From contig NZ_JAPEIQ010000030.1 of assembly GCF_026041215.1 (NCBI RefSeq), forward strand, positions 217,703 through 281,702: DNA of 64,000 nt, written 5' to 3'. The DNA is from Hoyosella sp. YIM 151337. GTDB taxonomy: Bacteria; Actinomycetota; Actinomycetes; Mycobacteriales; Mycobacteriaceae. The position numbers were made by a program, and so were the translations under genes. How positions within the stretch are numbered: position 1 is the first letter of the stretch; the number at the start of each line of letters is the position of its first letter. The notes beneath the pieces are model-generated. The model saw nothing but the letters and a program-made list of their open reading frames with translations, was not told where the DNA came from and searched no databases. This document shows, one piece after another, positions 27,892 through 36,265 of this stretch.

Positions 27892-28962
27892 TTATGCCTG
27901 CGGCACAATGTTCGAGGCAGCGGTTCGCTCACTATTCATGACTGTTTCGCCGTGACGGTCGATCGTGATGCGAGTTGTGTATTCGTTGCTTGTGCTGAGT
28001 ATGGTCGCTACCGTTTCGCGGCCGACTGGGAGTACCCGCGCTGTCACGCGGCCCTCCCTGGCATTGTCGAGGGTGCTGCTGATCGTGCCGCGAACTCGGG
28101 ACACCGTCTCAGTGCTGGCGCCCGATAGTCCGCCGTCATCGAGTAGCACCACGTCGACACCGCGCCGCCGCGCGTCCTTCGCAGAGCGCTGTATCGGTGA
28201 AACGGCCAGGCTGCGGGCACGCAAGGAGTCGCGTAACTGCCCTTCGATCAGTCTGCACTCTTCACGTTCCGCTGCACTCAATGGCTCCCCTGACGCGATG
28301 CGCTCAAGGAGCGGGCGGACCAAGTCATCGAGGCGCTGCAGGCGCTGATCACGTTCTTCCAGGATCGCGGTGGTGGACGCTTGTTCGGCGGCACGCTGGA
28401 GAGCCCCTTCCTGAAGCGCGAAAATCGTGCGTGCGACTGGCCGCATAGTGAACGCGAGAATCGTCGCTAGAAGGAGCAGATTCGCAGAGAAGATTGTCCG
28501 CCAGAAGCCAAAATCGAAGCCCTCGCCGTGATGGACGCCCCACCACGTGAGCACCGCCGCCATCGACCCCATGCTGAGCCAGGCCAGCAGGATCCGTCCG
28601 CGCAGCGCCGTGAAGCAAATTATGAAGGTCACTGCGTTGACGTACCAGGTTGCACTAGAGCGAAGCTCGCCGGGCTCAATCTGTACCGAATACAGCACCG
28701 CAAACACGGGCCCGATCGCGCTCAGTGCCAGTGCGACGCTGAGCGGCAGCGGGTCGCTTTTCGCGAAGACAAGCGCGAAACCACCAGCCGCGATCGAAAC
28801 AATGGCCAGTGCGGCAACGATGGGATAAGGCAGGATCTCCGAGTTTCGAACTGCGACCACGACGTATGCTGCAACCACGAAAACGACAACGGTCCACGCG
28901 GCGGAACTGCGCAGGCCGAGGATCGCGGGAATATCGCGGTGCCGGAAAGGGTCGTCAATCAT
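27892..28962 (-). CDS. Membrane protein resembling a degenerate histidine kinase
   Basis: 356 aa. Five or six transmembrane helices occupy residues ~20-170. A coiled-coil linker (about 180-215: EEGALQRAAEQASTTAILEE-like, then RDQRLQRLDDLV) precedes a C-terminal domain of ~140 residues, where a sensor kinase would carry dimerisation and ATPase domains. No phospho-acceptor His box and no N, G1 or G2 box of an ATPase is visible; the corresponding region reads VDVVLLDDGGLSGASTETVS. ATG 28962 (MIDDPF) lies inside the end of the upstream kinase gene (ATGATTGA overlap, eight bases), so the two proteins are made together and probably interact. Confidence 0.7.
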   Translation of the reverse strand: MIDDPFRHRDIPAILGLRSSAAWTVVVFVVAAYVVVAVRNSEILPYPIVAALAIVSIAAGGFALVFAKSDPLPLSVALALSAIGPVFAVLYSVQIEPGELRSSATWYVNAVTFIICFTALRGRILLAWLSMGSMAAVLTWWGVHHGEGFDFGFWRTIFSANLLLLATILAFTMRPVARTIFALQEGALQRAAEQASTTAILEERDQRLQRLDDLVRPLLERIASGEPLSAAEREECRLIEGQLRDSLRARSLAVSPIQRSAKDARRRGVDVVLLDDGGLSGASTETVSRVRGTISSTLDNAREGRVTARVLPVGRETVATILSTSNEYTTRITIDRHGETVMNSERTAASNIVPQA

Positions 28963-30193
28963 CGCTGCTCCGCCACTGCAGCGTGATGTTCGTTCCGCCA
29001 CCGGGCGTGCTCTCCACCCGCGCCGTTCCACCGGTGACACGGTCCATTCTCCCCCGGATGCTCACCGTGAGGCCCAACCGGTCAGCAGGCACGGAGCGTG
29101 GATCGAAGCCTCTTCCGTTGTCATGTACAGTCACCCGCACCCGTTCTGGAAAAACCGAGATCACTACCCAGCGATCGGTCTGGCGCCCTGGCACATCAGC
29201 ATGGCGCAGGCTGTTCGTAAGCGCTTCCGCCAGGCCTGCACCGATAGCGCGCACGACCTCAGCCGGAACGGTGAACGTTTCAGTGTCTCGAGGGGCATCC
29301 ACCGACACGGGCGTGTCTTCGGAAATATCGGTGGCCGCAGACCGCAGATACGCGATCGCCTCCGAGCCGCGGAATGGCTGAGCTGATTCGAGACCAGCAC
29401 GGAGGCGGTCGATGTGGTCAAGGGTGCGCCGTGATTGGCGCGCGAGGATCACCGTATCACCGCCCTGTGACGCATTGAGCAGCGTCGAGATGACGCCATC
29501 ATGGATCAGGCCGTCGATTCGTTCACGTTCCTGGTTACGCGCCGCAGCGGCCGCTGCTTTGGCGGCCCGGGCCTGGGCGCTCGCCTTGATTTCGTCAAGG
29601 CGGCTGCCCGTGTTAAGTCCGATCATGGCCATCGACACGAACACCGTGGCGGCAGTGGCGGCCATAGCTATGTCTTCGAAGACGATTCCCCAGTCGATGC
29701 CGGCGCCACCGTATGCGTTGAGCAAGACGCTGCCAGCGGGGACGAGTGCGAGGTATGGCAGCGCGATGCGCGGCGCCCAGGCAATGGCGGACACCGTGGC
29801 GGCAACCGCATTGACCGACCACAGCCAGGAGCCGAAATCGTCGATCGGCGGGCCGGAATACGCGAGCGGCCACGTGACCATCGCCAGGACGTAACCGATT
29901 GAGTGCACGCGCAGGACGGCACAGAGGAACCGCTCGGGCGCGAAATATGCTGTAACAGCGAGTATCAGAGCCGTCGCGAACACGGCTGCGAGGGCTGGGA
30001 TGCTCCACCATAATGGCAGTAGTTCGGTCTCACGGGCCACACGGGCATGATTGAGGGCGCCCAGGCTAACCCCGGCAATCCCGACAACCAGCGCGAACGT
30101 GCGGAACACCTTGTTGTAGGCCGCGCGCGCTGCGGGGTAGTCGCCGTCAGGTGTGCGGCCACTCGAGGGGCGGCTGAGTACCGCGGTCGACAC
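28955..30193 (-). CDS. Two-component sensor histidine kinase
   Basis: 412 aa. Five to six transmembrane helices occupy residues ~30-200. An Ala-rich coiled coil follows, then a dimerisation/H-box motif RERIDGLIHDGVISTLLNAS with the probable phospho-acceptor His. A HATPase domain completes it: N box LAEALTNSLRHA, G1 DNGRGFDPRSV, and RLGLTVSIRGRM with GGGTNITLQW at the end. This is the intact kinase of the cluster. The GTG or ATG start at 30193 is nine bases after the response-regulator gene stop (30203), and the stop overlaps the degenerate partner gene by eight bases: one operon of regulator, kinase, kinase-like protein and probably the HTH-only regulator. Confidence 0.88.
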   Translation of the reverse strand: MSTAVLSRPSSGRTPDGDYPAARAAYNKVFRTFALVVGIAGVSLGALNHARVARETELLPLWWSIPALAAVFATALILAVTAYFAPERFLCAVLRVHSIGYVLAMVTWPLAYSGPPIDDFGSWLWSVNAVAATVSAIAWAPRIALPYLALVPAGSVLLNAYGGAGIDWGIVFEDIAMAATAATVFVSMAMIGLNTGSRLDEIKASAQARAAKAAAAAARNQERERIDGLIHDGVISTLLNASQGGDTVILARQSRRTLDHIDRLRAGLESAQPFRGSEAIAYLRSAATDISEDTPVSVDAPRDTETFTVPAEVVRAIGAGLAEALTNSLRHADVPGRQTDRWVVISVFPERVRVTVHDNGRGFDPRSVPADRLGLTVSIRGRMDRVTGGTARVESTPGGGTNITLQWRSSDD

Positions 30194-30202
30194 TGTGGCC
30201 CC

Positions 30203-30919
30203 CTAGGAATCGGGGTGCTCTGGCACGGGGAGCCAGCCGTCTTCGACCGCCCTCTTGAATAGATCGGTTTTCGTGGGTGCGGGGCGACCGGCCTCCGCGT
30301 ATTTTTGGCGGATGCGCGCCAGATAGTCGTAGACGGTTTGTTCCGCCAGGCCTGTGAGGTGCGCGACGCGAGTTGCCTTCTCGCCGGAGGCATACAGAGC
30401 GAGGACTTCTTGCTGACGCGGGCTCAAGCCAACGTCAGGTAAGCGCGGATCGCCGTCGATTGCTGCCGCCCAGTCGGTGGTCACGACTTGTCCGCCTGCA
30501 GCGGCACAACGGATCGCATCAACAACAGCTGCTGCAGGCTCGGATTTCCGTACCACGCCAAGCACCCCCGCCCGCGCGGCGGAACGAACCAGGTACGGGT
30601 TTTCTGCCCCGGTAAACGCCAGGACCTTGAGTCCGCGTTCATGAAGGCTGCTCACGTTACTCTTGGGCGACGAGCCATCACCAAGCCGCAAATCAAGAAC
30701 GACGAGATCGAGATCGTGTGGCTCCTCTAGCAAGTCCTGCACGGTGCGTGCGGCCGCGACCAGATTGAGGTCGGGGTAGTCGGCCAAAATCGTTGCAAGC
30801 CCAATTGCCACAGACTCGTGATCCTCCACAAGCCCGATTCGTCGAGGCTCGGGCCGACCCTCCTCGGGTGCATCTTCAGAAATCGCCGACATCATTACCT
30901 CCCGCTGCGCCGCACGCAA
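30203..30919 (-). CDS. Response regulator, NarL/LuxR type
   Basis: 238 aa. Receiver domain at residues ~27-145: RIGLVEDHESVAIGLATIL (acidic pocket E/D), phospho-acceptor Asp in LVVLDLRLGDG, conserved Thr in LAFTGAENP, and Lys in GVVRKSEP. The LuxR HTH is LSPRQQEVLALYASGEKATR followed by TGLAEQTVYDYLARIRQKY. It ends with the shared tail AEAGRPAPTKTDLFKRAVEDGWL. The true start may be one of the ATG codons at 30895/30892 rather than 30919. It is first in the operon with the two membrane proteins downstream. Confidence 0.9.
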   Translation of the reverse strand: MRAAQREVMMSAISEDAPEEGRPEPRRIGLVEDHESVAIGLATILADYPDLNLVAAARTVQDLLEEPHDLDLVVLDLRLGDGSSPKSNVSSLHERGLKVLAFTGAENPYLVRSAARAGVLGVVRKSEPAAAVVDAIRCAAAGGQVVTTDWAAAIDGDPRLPDVGLSPRQQEVLALYASGEKATRVAHLTGLAEQTVYDYLARIRQKYAEAGRPAPTKTDLFKRAVEDGWLPVPEHPDS

Positions 30920-30974
30920 CGCCTCCCACAGTCATTCAAACAAACGATGGTACTACGTTGCAAAGCGCGAAGGA

Positions 30975-32315
30975 TCAGGTATTTCGGACGGGGCTATACG
31001 AGTTAAGCGGATTCTCCGCGGGGACGTTGGGCCTTTTTTCGTCGGGAACGTAAGACGCGCGCAGGAAGAAGGCGAAGAATAGCACGAGACCCGCCGCCCG
31101 GCCCCAAACTCCGACCTGGGTGATGAGTTCAGATCCTCCGGCCGGATCGATCCCCGCGCCGAGGTCGTAGAAATACCGGAATACGCCGATTCCGACCGCA
31201 ATATCTGCCAGCAGATACGCACCGATGAGTTGCCACGGCACGCGGAGCAGGATGAAGAAGGGGATGAGCCACAGGGCGAACTGCGGAGAGTGCACCTTAT
31301 GGAACAGCAGGAAACCGCACAGCATAGCGCCTGATACGCCGACCCAGGGGAAGGTGCCGCTGCGCCGGTATATCCACCAGCCCACCGCAGTCGCGACGGC
31401 AAACGAAGCGAGTATCAGCGCCGGCGACAGCATGTCCACGATGGCGTCGTATTCGGTGACGTCATCGATTCGCGGACGCAGACCCCAGTACCAAATTGAA
31501 TTGGTGGTGATGTCCGCCCTGCGAAGTGATTGAAATTCGAATGATGCGCGCCATCCTTCGAAACCGGCTAGCGCGAATGGTGCATTTATCGCCAGGACAG
31601 TCGAGACGGCCGCGCCAGCCACGGCGAAAGCGCCACGAAAGTCCCAGTGGCCGTTTCGTTTCTTGCCCTCTGTGAGGACGTAAAGTGCCAACGGCAGAAC
31701 GAAAATTCCGGGATACAATTTCAGGCACGTGCCAATTCCCAGCAACACCGCACCTGCGACACCGCGTGTGCGAATACTCCACGACTGCGCCATCGTCACG
31801 ACAAAAATCGCGGCAACTGCGGTGAACACCACCGGTAGTTCCCAGTTGTGGAAGCCGTACAGAATGAGCGCCGGCGTAGCCACGAAGAGAAGGACGCGAT
31901 GTCCGCCGAGTTTCGCAAGCATCCATGCTGTGGCGAGCGCGAACGGGCTCAGCAGCAGCGCTGAGTAGAAGAGAAACTCCGCGTCGTTCGACGCCGGGAT
32001 CGCGCCGAGCCACATCAGGACTCCGGATAACACGGGGTACTCAACGGTGCCGCCAAACAGGTGTCCGTCCGGTGAGATACCTCCGTGGATGAACGGGAAG
32101 ACGTGGCGATCGATGTCCCGCCCCAGCCAGAGAAGCTGGATGTCGGAGTAGCACACGATCTGGTTTTTGTAGATATCGAAGTTCTCGCTGCGTCCGTAGT
32201 CGCTGAAGACCGGACCTGTGCAGCGCGCCTTATTCAGGTAGGCCAGCACCAAGGAGAAGGCGGCCAGCACCACCGCGATCAACGGTAGGTGCCTGCGCAC
32301 AGCTGACATCAACAC
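30975..32315 (-). CDS. GT87-family membrane glycosyltransferase
   Basis: 446 aa, about ten transmembrane helices. Same family as 22958-24538: after helix 1 comes NKARCTGPVFSDYGRSENFD, then QIVCYSDIQLLWLGRDIDRH, GTVEYPVLSGVLMWLG, GIGTCLKLYPGIFVLPLALY, SIWYWGLRPRIDD and FHKVHSPQFALWLIPFFILL. These fit the mannosyl/arabinosyl GT-C enzymes that use decaprenyl-phosphate sugars on the outer face of the membrane. Probable role in cell-envelope glycan assembly; the exact linkage cannot be told. It lies downstream of nfo on the same strand, with a 29-base gap. Start ATG 32315 or 32309. Confidence 0.87.
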   Translation of the reverse strand: MLMSAVRRHLPLIAVVLAAFSLVLAYLNKARCTGPVFSDYGRSENFDIYKNQIVCYSDIQLLWLGRDIDRHVFPFIHGGISPDGHLFGGTVEYPVLSGVLMWLGAIPASNDAEFLFYSALLLSPFALATAWMLAKLGGHRVLLFVATPALILYGFHNWELPVVFTAVAAIFVVTMAQSWSIRTRGVAGAVLLGIGTCLKLYPGIFVLPLALYVLTEGKKRNGHWDFRGAFAVAGAAVSTVLAINAPFALAGFEGWRASFEFQSLRRADITTNSIWYWGLRPRIDDVTEYDAIVDMLSPALILASFAVATAVGWWIYRRSGTFPWVGVSGAMLCGFLLFHKVHSPQFALWLIPFFILLRVPWQLIGAYLLADIAVGIGVFRYFYDLGAGIDPAGGSELITQVGVWGRAAGLVLFFAFFLRASYVPDEKRPNVPAENPLNSYSPVRNT

Positions 32316-32344
32316 GTAACTCCTCGCATACGAATTGATGCAGC

Positions 32345-33136
32345 CTAGTTGCTGGCTGACGGTGAGGGCGCGAGGGCCTCGCGCACGTAAGCGATGTCTG
32401 CCGTGATTCCCTCCGCTGGTGTCTCGAGCACCACCGGGGCATCGGCCTGCCTGACGACTTCGGTAAGCAGCTGCGGATCGATCAATCCGTCCGCGAGGTT
32501 GGCGTGGCGATCGCGCGCCGAATTGAACTCGTCACGTGAATTGTTCAGGTGGACAAGATCGATGCGTCCGGTGATGGCTTTGATCCGTTCGACAGCGTCG
32601 ACGAGCTGCTCGCCAGCCGCCCACGCATGGCACGTATCAAGACAAAAACCTGCGCCGAAGTCGCCGACGTGGTCCCAAAGCCGGGCAATGGAATCGAAGT
32701 ATCGAGACATGGCCGCGTCACCGCCCGCCGTGTTTTCGATCAGGATCGGAACAGCGAATCCACCCTCGTCATCCTGCCGCTCGAACAGTTTGCGCCAGTT
32801 CGCGAAGCCCTCGGACACGTCCTCGCCCTGCCGGACATGGCCGCCGTGAACCACGAGCCCGAACGCGCCGATTTCCGCCGCTGCAATCGCTTGCTGTTGC
32901 ACCGCTTTGCGGGAAGGAATGCGTATGCGGTTATTGAGACTGGCCACATTGATGACGTACGACGAGTGCACGACCACCTCGACCGAACTCGCACGTAGCT
33001 GGTCCGCCTGCGGGTGCGGCTTCGGCTTGTTCCATTTCTGTGGGTCCGTGACAAAGAGCTGGATTACTTCTGCGCCGTAGCGCTCAGCCGAGCCGAGTGG
33101 GTCAGCGTCATCCCTGACGTGGGCACCGATACGCAT
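32345..33136 (-). CDS. nfo: Endonuclease IV (AP endonuclease)
   Basis: 263 aa, TIM-barrel zinc enzyme of base-excision repair that cuts 5' to abasic sites. Metal ligands are visible in order: the N-terminal GAHV, HSSY, VHGGHVRQ, ILIENTAGG, GFCLDTCHAWAAG, LVHLNNSRDEF and DRHANLADG, ending with PVVLETPAEG. Length is a little short compared with E. coli Nfo (285) but normal for mycobacterial End. ATG start at 33136. Divergent from the rpsF operon. Confidence 0.95.
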   Translation of the reverse strand: MRIGAHVRDDADPLGSAERYGAEVIQLFVTDPQKWNKPKPHPQADQLRASSVEVVVHSSYVINVASLNNRIRIPSRKAVQQQAIAAAEIGAFGLVVHGGHVRQGEDVSEGFANWRKLFERQDDEGGFAVPILIENTAGGDAAMSRYFDSIARLWDHVGDFGAGFCLDTCHAWAAGEQLVDAVERIKAITGRIDLVHLNNSRDEFNSARDRHANLADGLIDPQLLTEVVRQADAPVVLETPAEGITADIAYVREALAPSPSASN

Positions 33137-33253
33137 GCATCAAGAGTAAGCGACAGCGCCGCCACCGGCGGGCGCGCCGTACGCGTGAGCCTCCGTGTTG
33201 ATTCGCTTTCAGACTGTCGAACTGGTAACTTGCGGGGGTTACTGACGTAACGA

Positions 33254-33300
33254 CCCTCCTGCCACGGAACGTCCGTGGCCGTACTTAGCCCGTAGGAGGT
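33254..33300 (+). promoter_or_regulatory. Candidate rpsF leader structure that can mask the ribosome-binding site
   Basis: A perfect hairpin CCACGGA / ACG / TCCGTGG (33262-33278) is nested between CCCTCCT (33254-33260) and the rpsF Shine-Dalgarno AGGAGGT (33294-33300). CCCTCCT is complementary to AGGAGG apart from one C, so the outer pairing would hide the ribosome-binding site. In several phyla the S6:S18 complex binds the rpsF leader to repress its own operon; this could be the local version. Structure seen by eye only. Confidence 0.4.
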
Positions 33301-33311
33301 GATGTGGTCCC

Positions 33312-33599
33312 GTGCGTCAATACGAACTGATGGTGATTCTCGATCCGCGTCTGGATGAGCGCACCGTTGCTCCTTCACTCGACACTTTCCTCAATGTGGT
33401 CCGCCAGGGTGGCGGCTCGATCGACAACGTCGACATCTGGGGAAAACGCCGCCTGGCATACGAAATCAACAAGCACAGCGAAGGCATCTACGCAGTCGTC
33501 AACGTGACGGCCGAGCCTGCAACCGTGAGTGAGCTCGACCGCCAGCTCGGACTCAACGAGTCGGTCCTGCGCACCAAGGTCATGCGGGTCGCGAGCTGA
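33312..33599 (+). CDS. rpsF: 30S ribosomal protein bS6
   Basis: 95 aa, full length: [16 protein letters not shown] at the start, [20 protein letters not shown] in the middle and [18 protein letters not shown] at the end. Binds 16S rRNA with bS18 on the 30S platform. GTG start at 33312, with a strong AGGAGGT upstream. First gene of the rpsF-ssb-rpsR-rplI operon. Confidence 0.98.
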   Translation: MRQYELMVILDPRLDERTVAPSLDTFLNVVRQGGGSIDNVDIWGKRRLAYEINKHSEGIYAVVNVTAEPATVSELDRQLGLNESVLRTKVMRVAS

Positions 33600-33682
33600 T
33601 TAATCCAGATCTGGACCCAATGCACCCAATGCCCTGCAGCCGGTAACGGCATGTGGCGGGGCCGCCGACTTCAGGAGGATTC

Positions 33683-34195
33683 ATGGCAGGCGACACCGTC
33701 ATCACGGTGGTTGGCAACCTCACCGCAGATCCAGAGCTTCGCTTCACCCCTGCCGGTGCTGCAGTTGCAACCTTCACGGTTGCGTCGACACCGCGCAAGT
33801 ACAACGCCCAGACAAGCCAGTGGGAAGACGGCGAAGCGCTGTTCCTTCGCTGCAACATCTGGCGGCAGGCGGCCGAGAACGTGGCGGAGTCACTGCAGAA
33901 GGGAATGCGCGTCATCGTGAGCGGGCGCTTGCGTCAGCGCAGCTTCGAAACCCGTGAGGGTGAGAAGCGCACGGTGATCGAGCTTGAAGTCGACGAAGTG
34001 GGCCCCTCGCTGCGGTACGCCACTGCGAAAGTCAATAGGGCCGGACGCAGTGATGGTGGCCAGGGAGGCGGCCGTGGCGGCTTCGGTGGCGGTGCCAGTG
34101 GCGGTGGTGCCTCGGCTGGGGCTGCCAGCGACCCCTGGGGCAGCGCACCTCCGGCCGGCGGCTTCGCTGCACAGGATGACGAACCGCCATTCTGA
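33683..34195 (+). CDS. ssb: Single-stranded DNA-binding protein
   Basis: 170 aa. OB-fold at residues 1-120 ([20 protein letters not shown], then [23 protein letters not shown]...[18 protein letters not shown]), a Gly-rich disordered linker ([18 protein letters not shown]), and the acidic tip DDEPPF that recruits partner proteins. ATG 33683 was chosen because AGGAGG lies directly upstream; the frame is open ten codons further. It coats single-stranded DNA in replication and repair, and sits between rpsF and rpsR as in most bacteria. Confidence 0.98.
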   Translation: MAGDTVITVVGNLTADPELRFTPAGAAVATFTVASTPRKYNAQTSQWEDGEALFLRCNIWRQAAENVAESLQKGMRVIVSGRLRQRSFETREGEKRTVIELEVDEVGPSLRYATAKVNRAGRSDGGQGGGRGGFGGGASGGGASAGAASDPWGSAPPAGGFAAQDDEPPF

Positions 34196-34244
34196 GCAGG
34201 GTCTGGGTCTGATCACAGGCACCAGAAATACACGGAGAACGACT

Positions 34245-34481
34245 ATGTCTAAAGCGCTTGTGCGCCCGGCAAAGACGAAGGTCTGCGCATTCTGTAAGTC
34301 CACGGAATCGCAGATCAACTACAAGGATGCGACGTTGCTGCGGAAGTTCGTGAGTGATCGCGGCAAGATTCGCGCCCGTCGCGTAACAGGGAACTGCGTC
34401 CAGCATCAGCGGGACGTAGCGACCGCAGTAAAAGTTTCACGAGAAATGGCCTTGCTGCCGTACACCTCTTCGGCACGCTAA
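34245..34481 (+). CDS. rpsR: 30S ribosomal protein bS18
   Basis: 78 aa: [20 protein letters not shown], then [19 protein letters not shown] and [29 protein letters not shown]. It retains the cysteines CAFC and C of NCVQH, so it is the zinc-ligand-bearing (C+) form, as in mycobacterial RpsR1. ATG 34245 with CGGAGAA upstream. Confidence 0.97.
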   Translation: MSKALVRPAKTKVCAFCKSTESQINYKDATLLRKFVSDRGKIRARRVTGNCVQHQRDVATAVKVSREMALLPYTSSAR

Positions 34482-34500
34482 GGAACGGGAGAACACCAGA

Positions 34501-34956
34501 ATGAAGCTCATCCTCACAGCTGACGTTGAGCACCTCGGCGCTCCTGGCGACACCGTCGAGGTGAAAGACGGCTACGGCCGCAACTACCTGCTGCCCCGCG
34601 GCCTGGCGATTCGCGCCACCCGTGGCGCCGAAAAGCAGGTTGAAGAGCTGCGTAAGGCGCGTGAATCACGCGCGGCGCGCGAGCTCGAGAATGCTCAGGA
34701 CGCACAGAAGAAGCTCGAGGAGCTCGGCTCCCTCACCGTGCCGGTACGCACGGGTGCAGGTGGCAAGCTGTTCGGCTCTGTCACCGCGGCTGACGTCGCC
34801 GACGCACTGAAGGCCGCAAGTGGCCTCACGGTCGATCGCCGCAACGTCGAACTTCCTTCGGCGCACCTGAAGGCTGTTGGTAAGTACTCCTTCTCCGTTC
34901 AGCTGCACCCGCAGGTGACGGCGAAGCTCAACCTTCAGATCACACCCGCTAGCTGA
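34501..34956 (+). CDS. rplI: 50S ribosomal protein bL9
   Basis: 151 aa. The N-terminal rRNA-binding domain MKLILTADVEHLGAPGDTVE and VKDGYGRNYLLPRGLAI is followed by a charged connecting helix (about residues 42-75) and the C-terminal domain ending VQLHPQVTAKLNLQI. Last gene of the operon, followed by a strong hairpin. Confidence 0.97.
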   Translation: MKLILTADVEHLGAPGDTVEVKDGYGRNYLLPRGLAIRATRGAEKQVEELRKARESRAARELENAQDAQKKLEELGSLTVPVRTGAGGKLFGSVTAADVADALKAASGLTVDRRNVELPSAHLKAVGKYSFSVQLHPQVTAKLNLQITPAS

Positions 34957-34973
34957 GCTAGCTGCCGCACGTT

Positions 34974-35009
34974 CGCTGGCCCCAGGAGTGGACTCTCCTG
35001 GGGCCAGCG
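34974..35009 (+). terminator. Strong hairpin terminator of the rpsF operon
   Basis: CGCTGGCCCCAGGAG (34974-34988) pairs perfectly with CTCCTGGGGCCAGCG (34995-35009) across a six-base loop: a 15-bp GC-rich stem 17 bases after the rplI stop. No U-tract, typical of actinobacterial I-shaped terminators. Confidence 0.85.
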
Positions 35010-35069
35010 TGCGTTTGCGTACCGTGTGCTTGTTGGTTTGCGCCACAGCCATTGTGGAAGTCTCGGAAC

Positions 35070-35759
35070 ATGACCAAGCGAATTCTGCACGCCGTGAGCA
35101 ACGTCGATCATTACGATGACCCATCGCACCCGACCGGGCTGTGGCTCTCAGAGCTAACACACGCTTGGCATGTCTTCGAACAGGCGGGCTACGAACAAGA
35201 CATCGTCAGTCCCAGGGGTGGGCCATCCCCGCTTGAGCCACGGTCACTGAAGTTTCCAAATATCGACAAGACGGCGAAAGCGTGGCAGGCCGATCCGGCT
35301 CAAATGGAGCTGCTGGCGAACACCAAGTCGCCTGACGAGATCGATTCGTCCGACTACGACGCAATCTACTTCACCGGCGGTCATGCCGTGATGTATGACT
35401 TCCCGGACAGCGAAGGACTGCAGCGCATCTCGCGGGAGGTTTTCGAGAACGGCGGAATCGTTTCCTCTGTGTGCCACGGCTACTGTGGCCTCCTCAACGT
35501 CACGCTGTCGGACGGTTCGCTGCTTGTCTCGGGTCGCAAACTGACGGGCTTCGCGTGGACAGAGGAAGTGGTCGCCCGGGTCCACAAACTGGTGCCGTAC
35601 AACGTAGAGGACGAGATGCGCAAGCGCGGGGCGCTCTACGAGAAAGGCCTGATTCCGTTCACGCCGAAAGTCGTCGTCGATGGTCATCTGGTGACCGGTC
35701 AGAACCCGCAGTCGGCCAAATCAACCGCGAAGAAGGTCGTAGCGGTTCTCGAGCGGTAA
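35070..35759 (+). CDS. DJ-1/PfpI superfamily protein (HSP31-like glutamine-amidotransferase fold)
   Basis: 229 aa. Segments diagnostic of the HSP31/HchA-like subgroup: NPSGYW-equivalent PTGLWLSELTHAWHVFEQAG, then VSPRGGPSPLEPRS, YDAIYFTGGHAVMYDFPDSE and the nucleophile elbow VSSVCHGYCGLL with the catalytic Cys next to His. GRKLTGFAWTEE and TGQNPQSAK are also typical. Members are glyoxalase III/deglycase or chaperone-like stress proteins. ATG 35070 is preferred to a TTG at 35052. Confidence 0.88.
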   Translation: MTKRILHAVSNVDHYDDPSHPTGLWLSELTHAWHVFEQAGYEQDIVSPRGGPSPLEPRSLKFPNIDKTAKAWQADPAQMELLANTKSPDEIDSSDYDAIYFTGGHAVMYDFPDSEGLQRISREVFENGGIVSSVCHGYCGLLNVTLSDGSLLVSGRKLTGFAWTEEVVARVHKLVPYNVEDEMRKRGALYEKGLIPFTPKVVVDGHLVTGQNPQSAKSTAKKVVAVLER

Positions 35760-36265
35760 CGCTCGGCATCGAGTGGGCAATGCGTAACCGGTAACGGAGG
35801 CGTGGCAGCCTTGGGGCTGATCGCGGCTCCGCCCACCTCTGCTGCGATCCTCGCTGGTGGGGCCAGTAACCATCCTTCGTAAAAAGTGTCACGGGTCACT
35901 GTTTTCAGGGTCTTTAGTCACCTCAACACGCCGAAAGTGGACGGCTTCGCGACACGCCGTACACAGGTTTTTCCACACTATCAACAGGCGCAGCGGGGCC
36001 GTTTACCTGCGCTAACGACATCCATAACACGCGTTTTCCCCAAGTTATCCCCAATTAGTGCACAAGGCTGACCGAACTGTGCACCGGTAATCCCCAGCTT
36101 GTCCACAGGCCTGTCCACAGGCAGTGTTGCGGTGCGGGCGTCTCCTGCTTAGCGTCGAGCGCACAACTCGGTCCAGTGGGGTGCGCGAGTGACCGGTGAA
36201 AGTTGTCGGACCCCGCTGGTAAGAAGTAGTGCAAGCTCATTCAGACCGTGCCTGAGGAGGGGTGT
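35760..36265. other. Long intergenic region upstream of dnaB
   Basis: 506 bases. The right half carries a cluster of DnaA-box-like sequences (listed separately). The left half (35760-35960) has no ORF with coding character, and I see no RNA gene. The dnaB promoter must be here. Confidence 0.45.
35968..36119. promoter_or_regulatory. Cluster of DnaA-box-like sites upstream of dnaB
   Basis: Sites resembling the high-GC DnaA box TTGTCCACA: TTTTCCACA (35969-35977), TTATCCCCA (36045-36053), TAATCCCCA (36088-36096), TTGTCCACA (36099-36107, perfect) and CTGTCCACA (36111-36119), plus GTTTTCCCCA at 36033-36042. All are in the same orientation. dnaA and dnaN are not adjacent, so this is more likely a regulatory or DnaA-titrating site than the chromosomal origin. 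Confidence 0.5.

Noticed and set aside
35968..36119. Chromosomal replication origin
   Set aside because: The DnaA-box-like sites suggest it, but dnaA, dnaN and an AT-rich unwinding region are not here; the neighbouring genes are those found some distance from oriC in mycobacteria.
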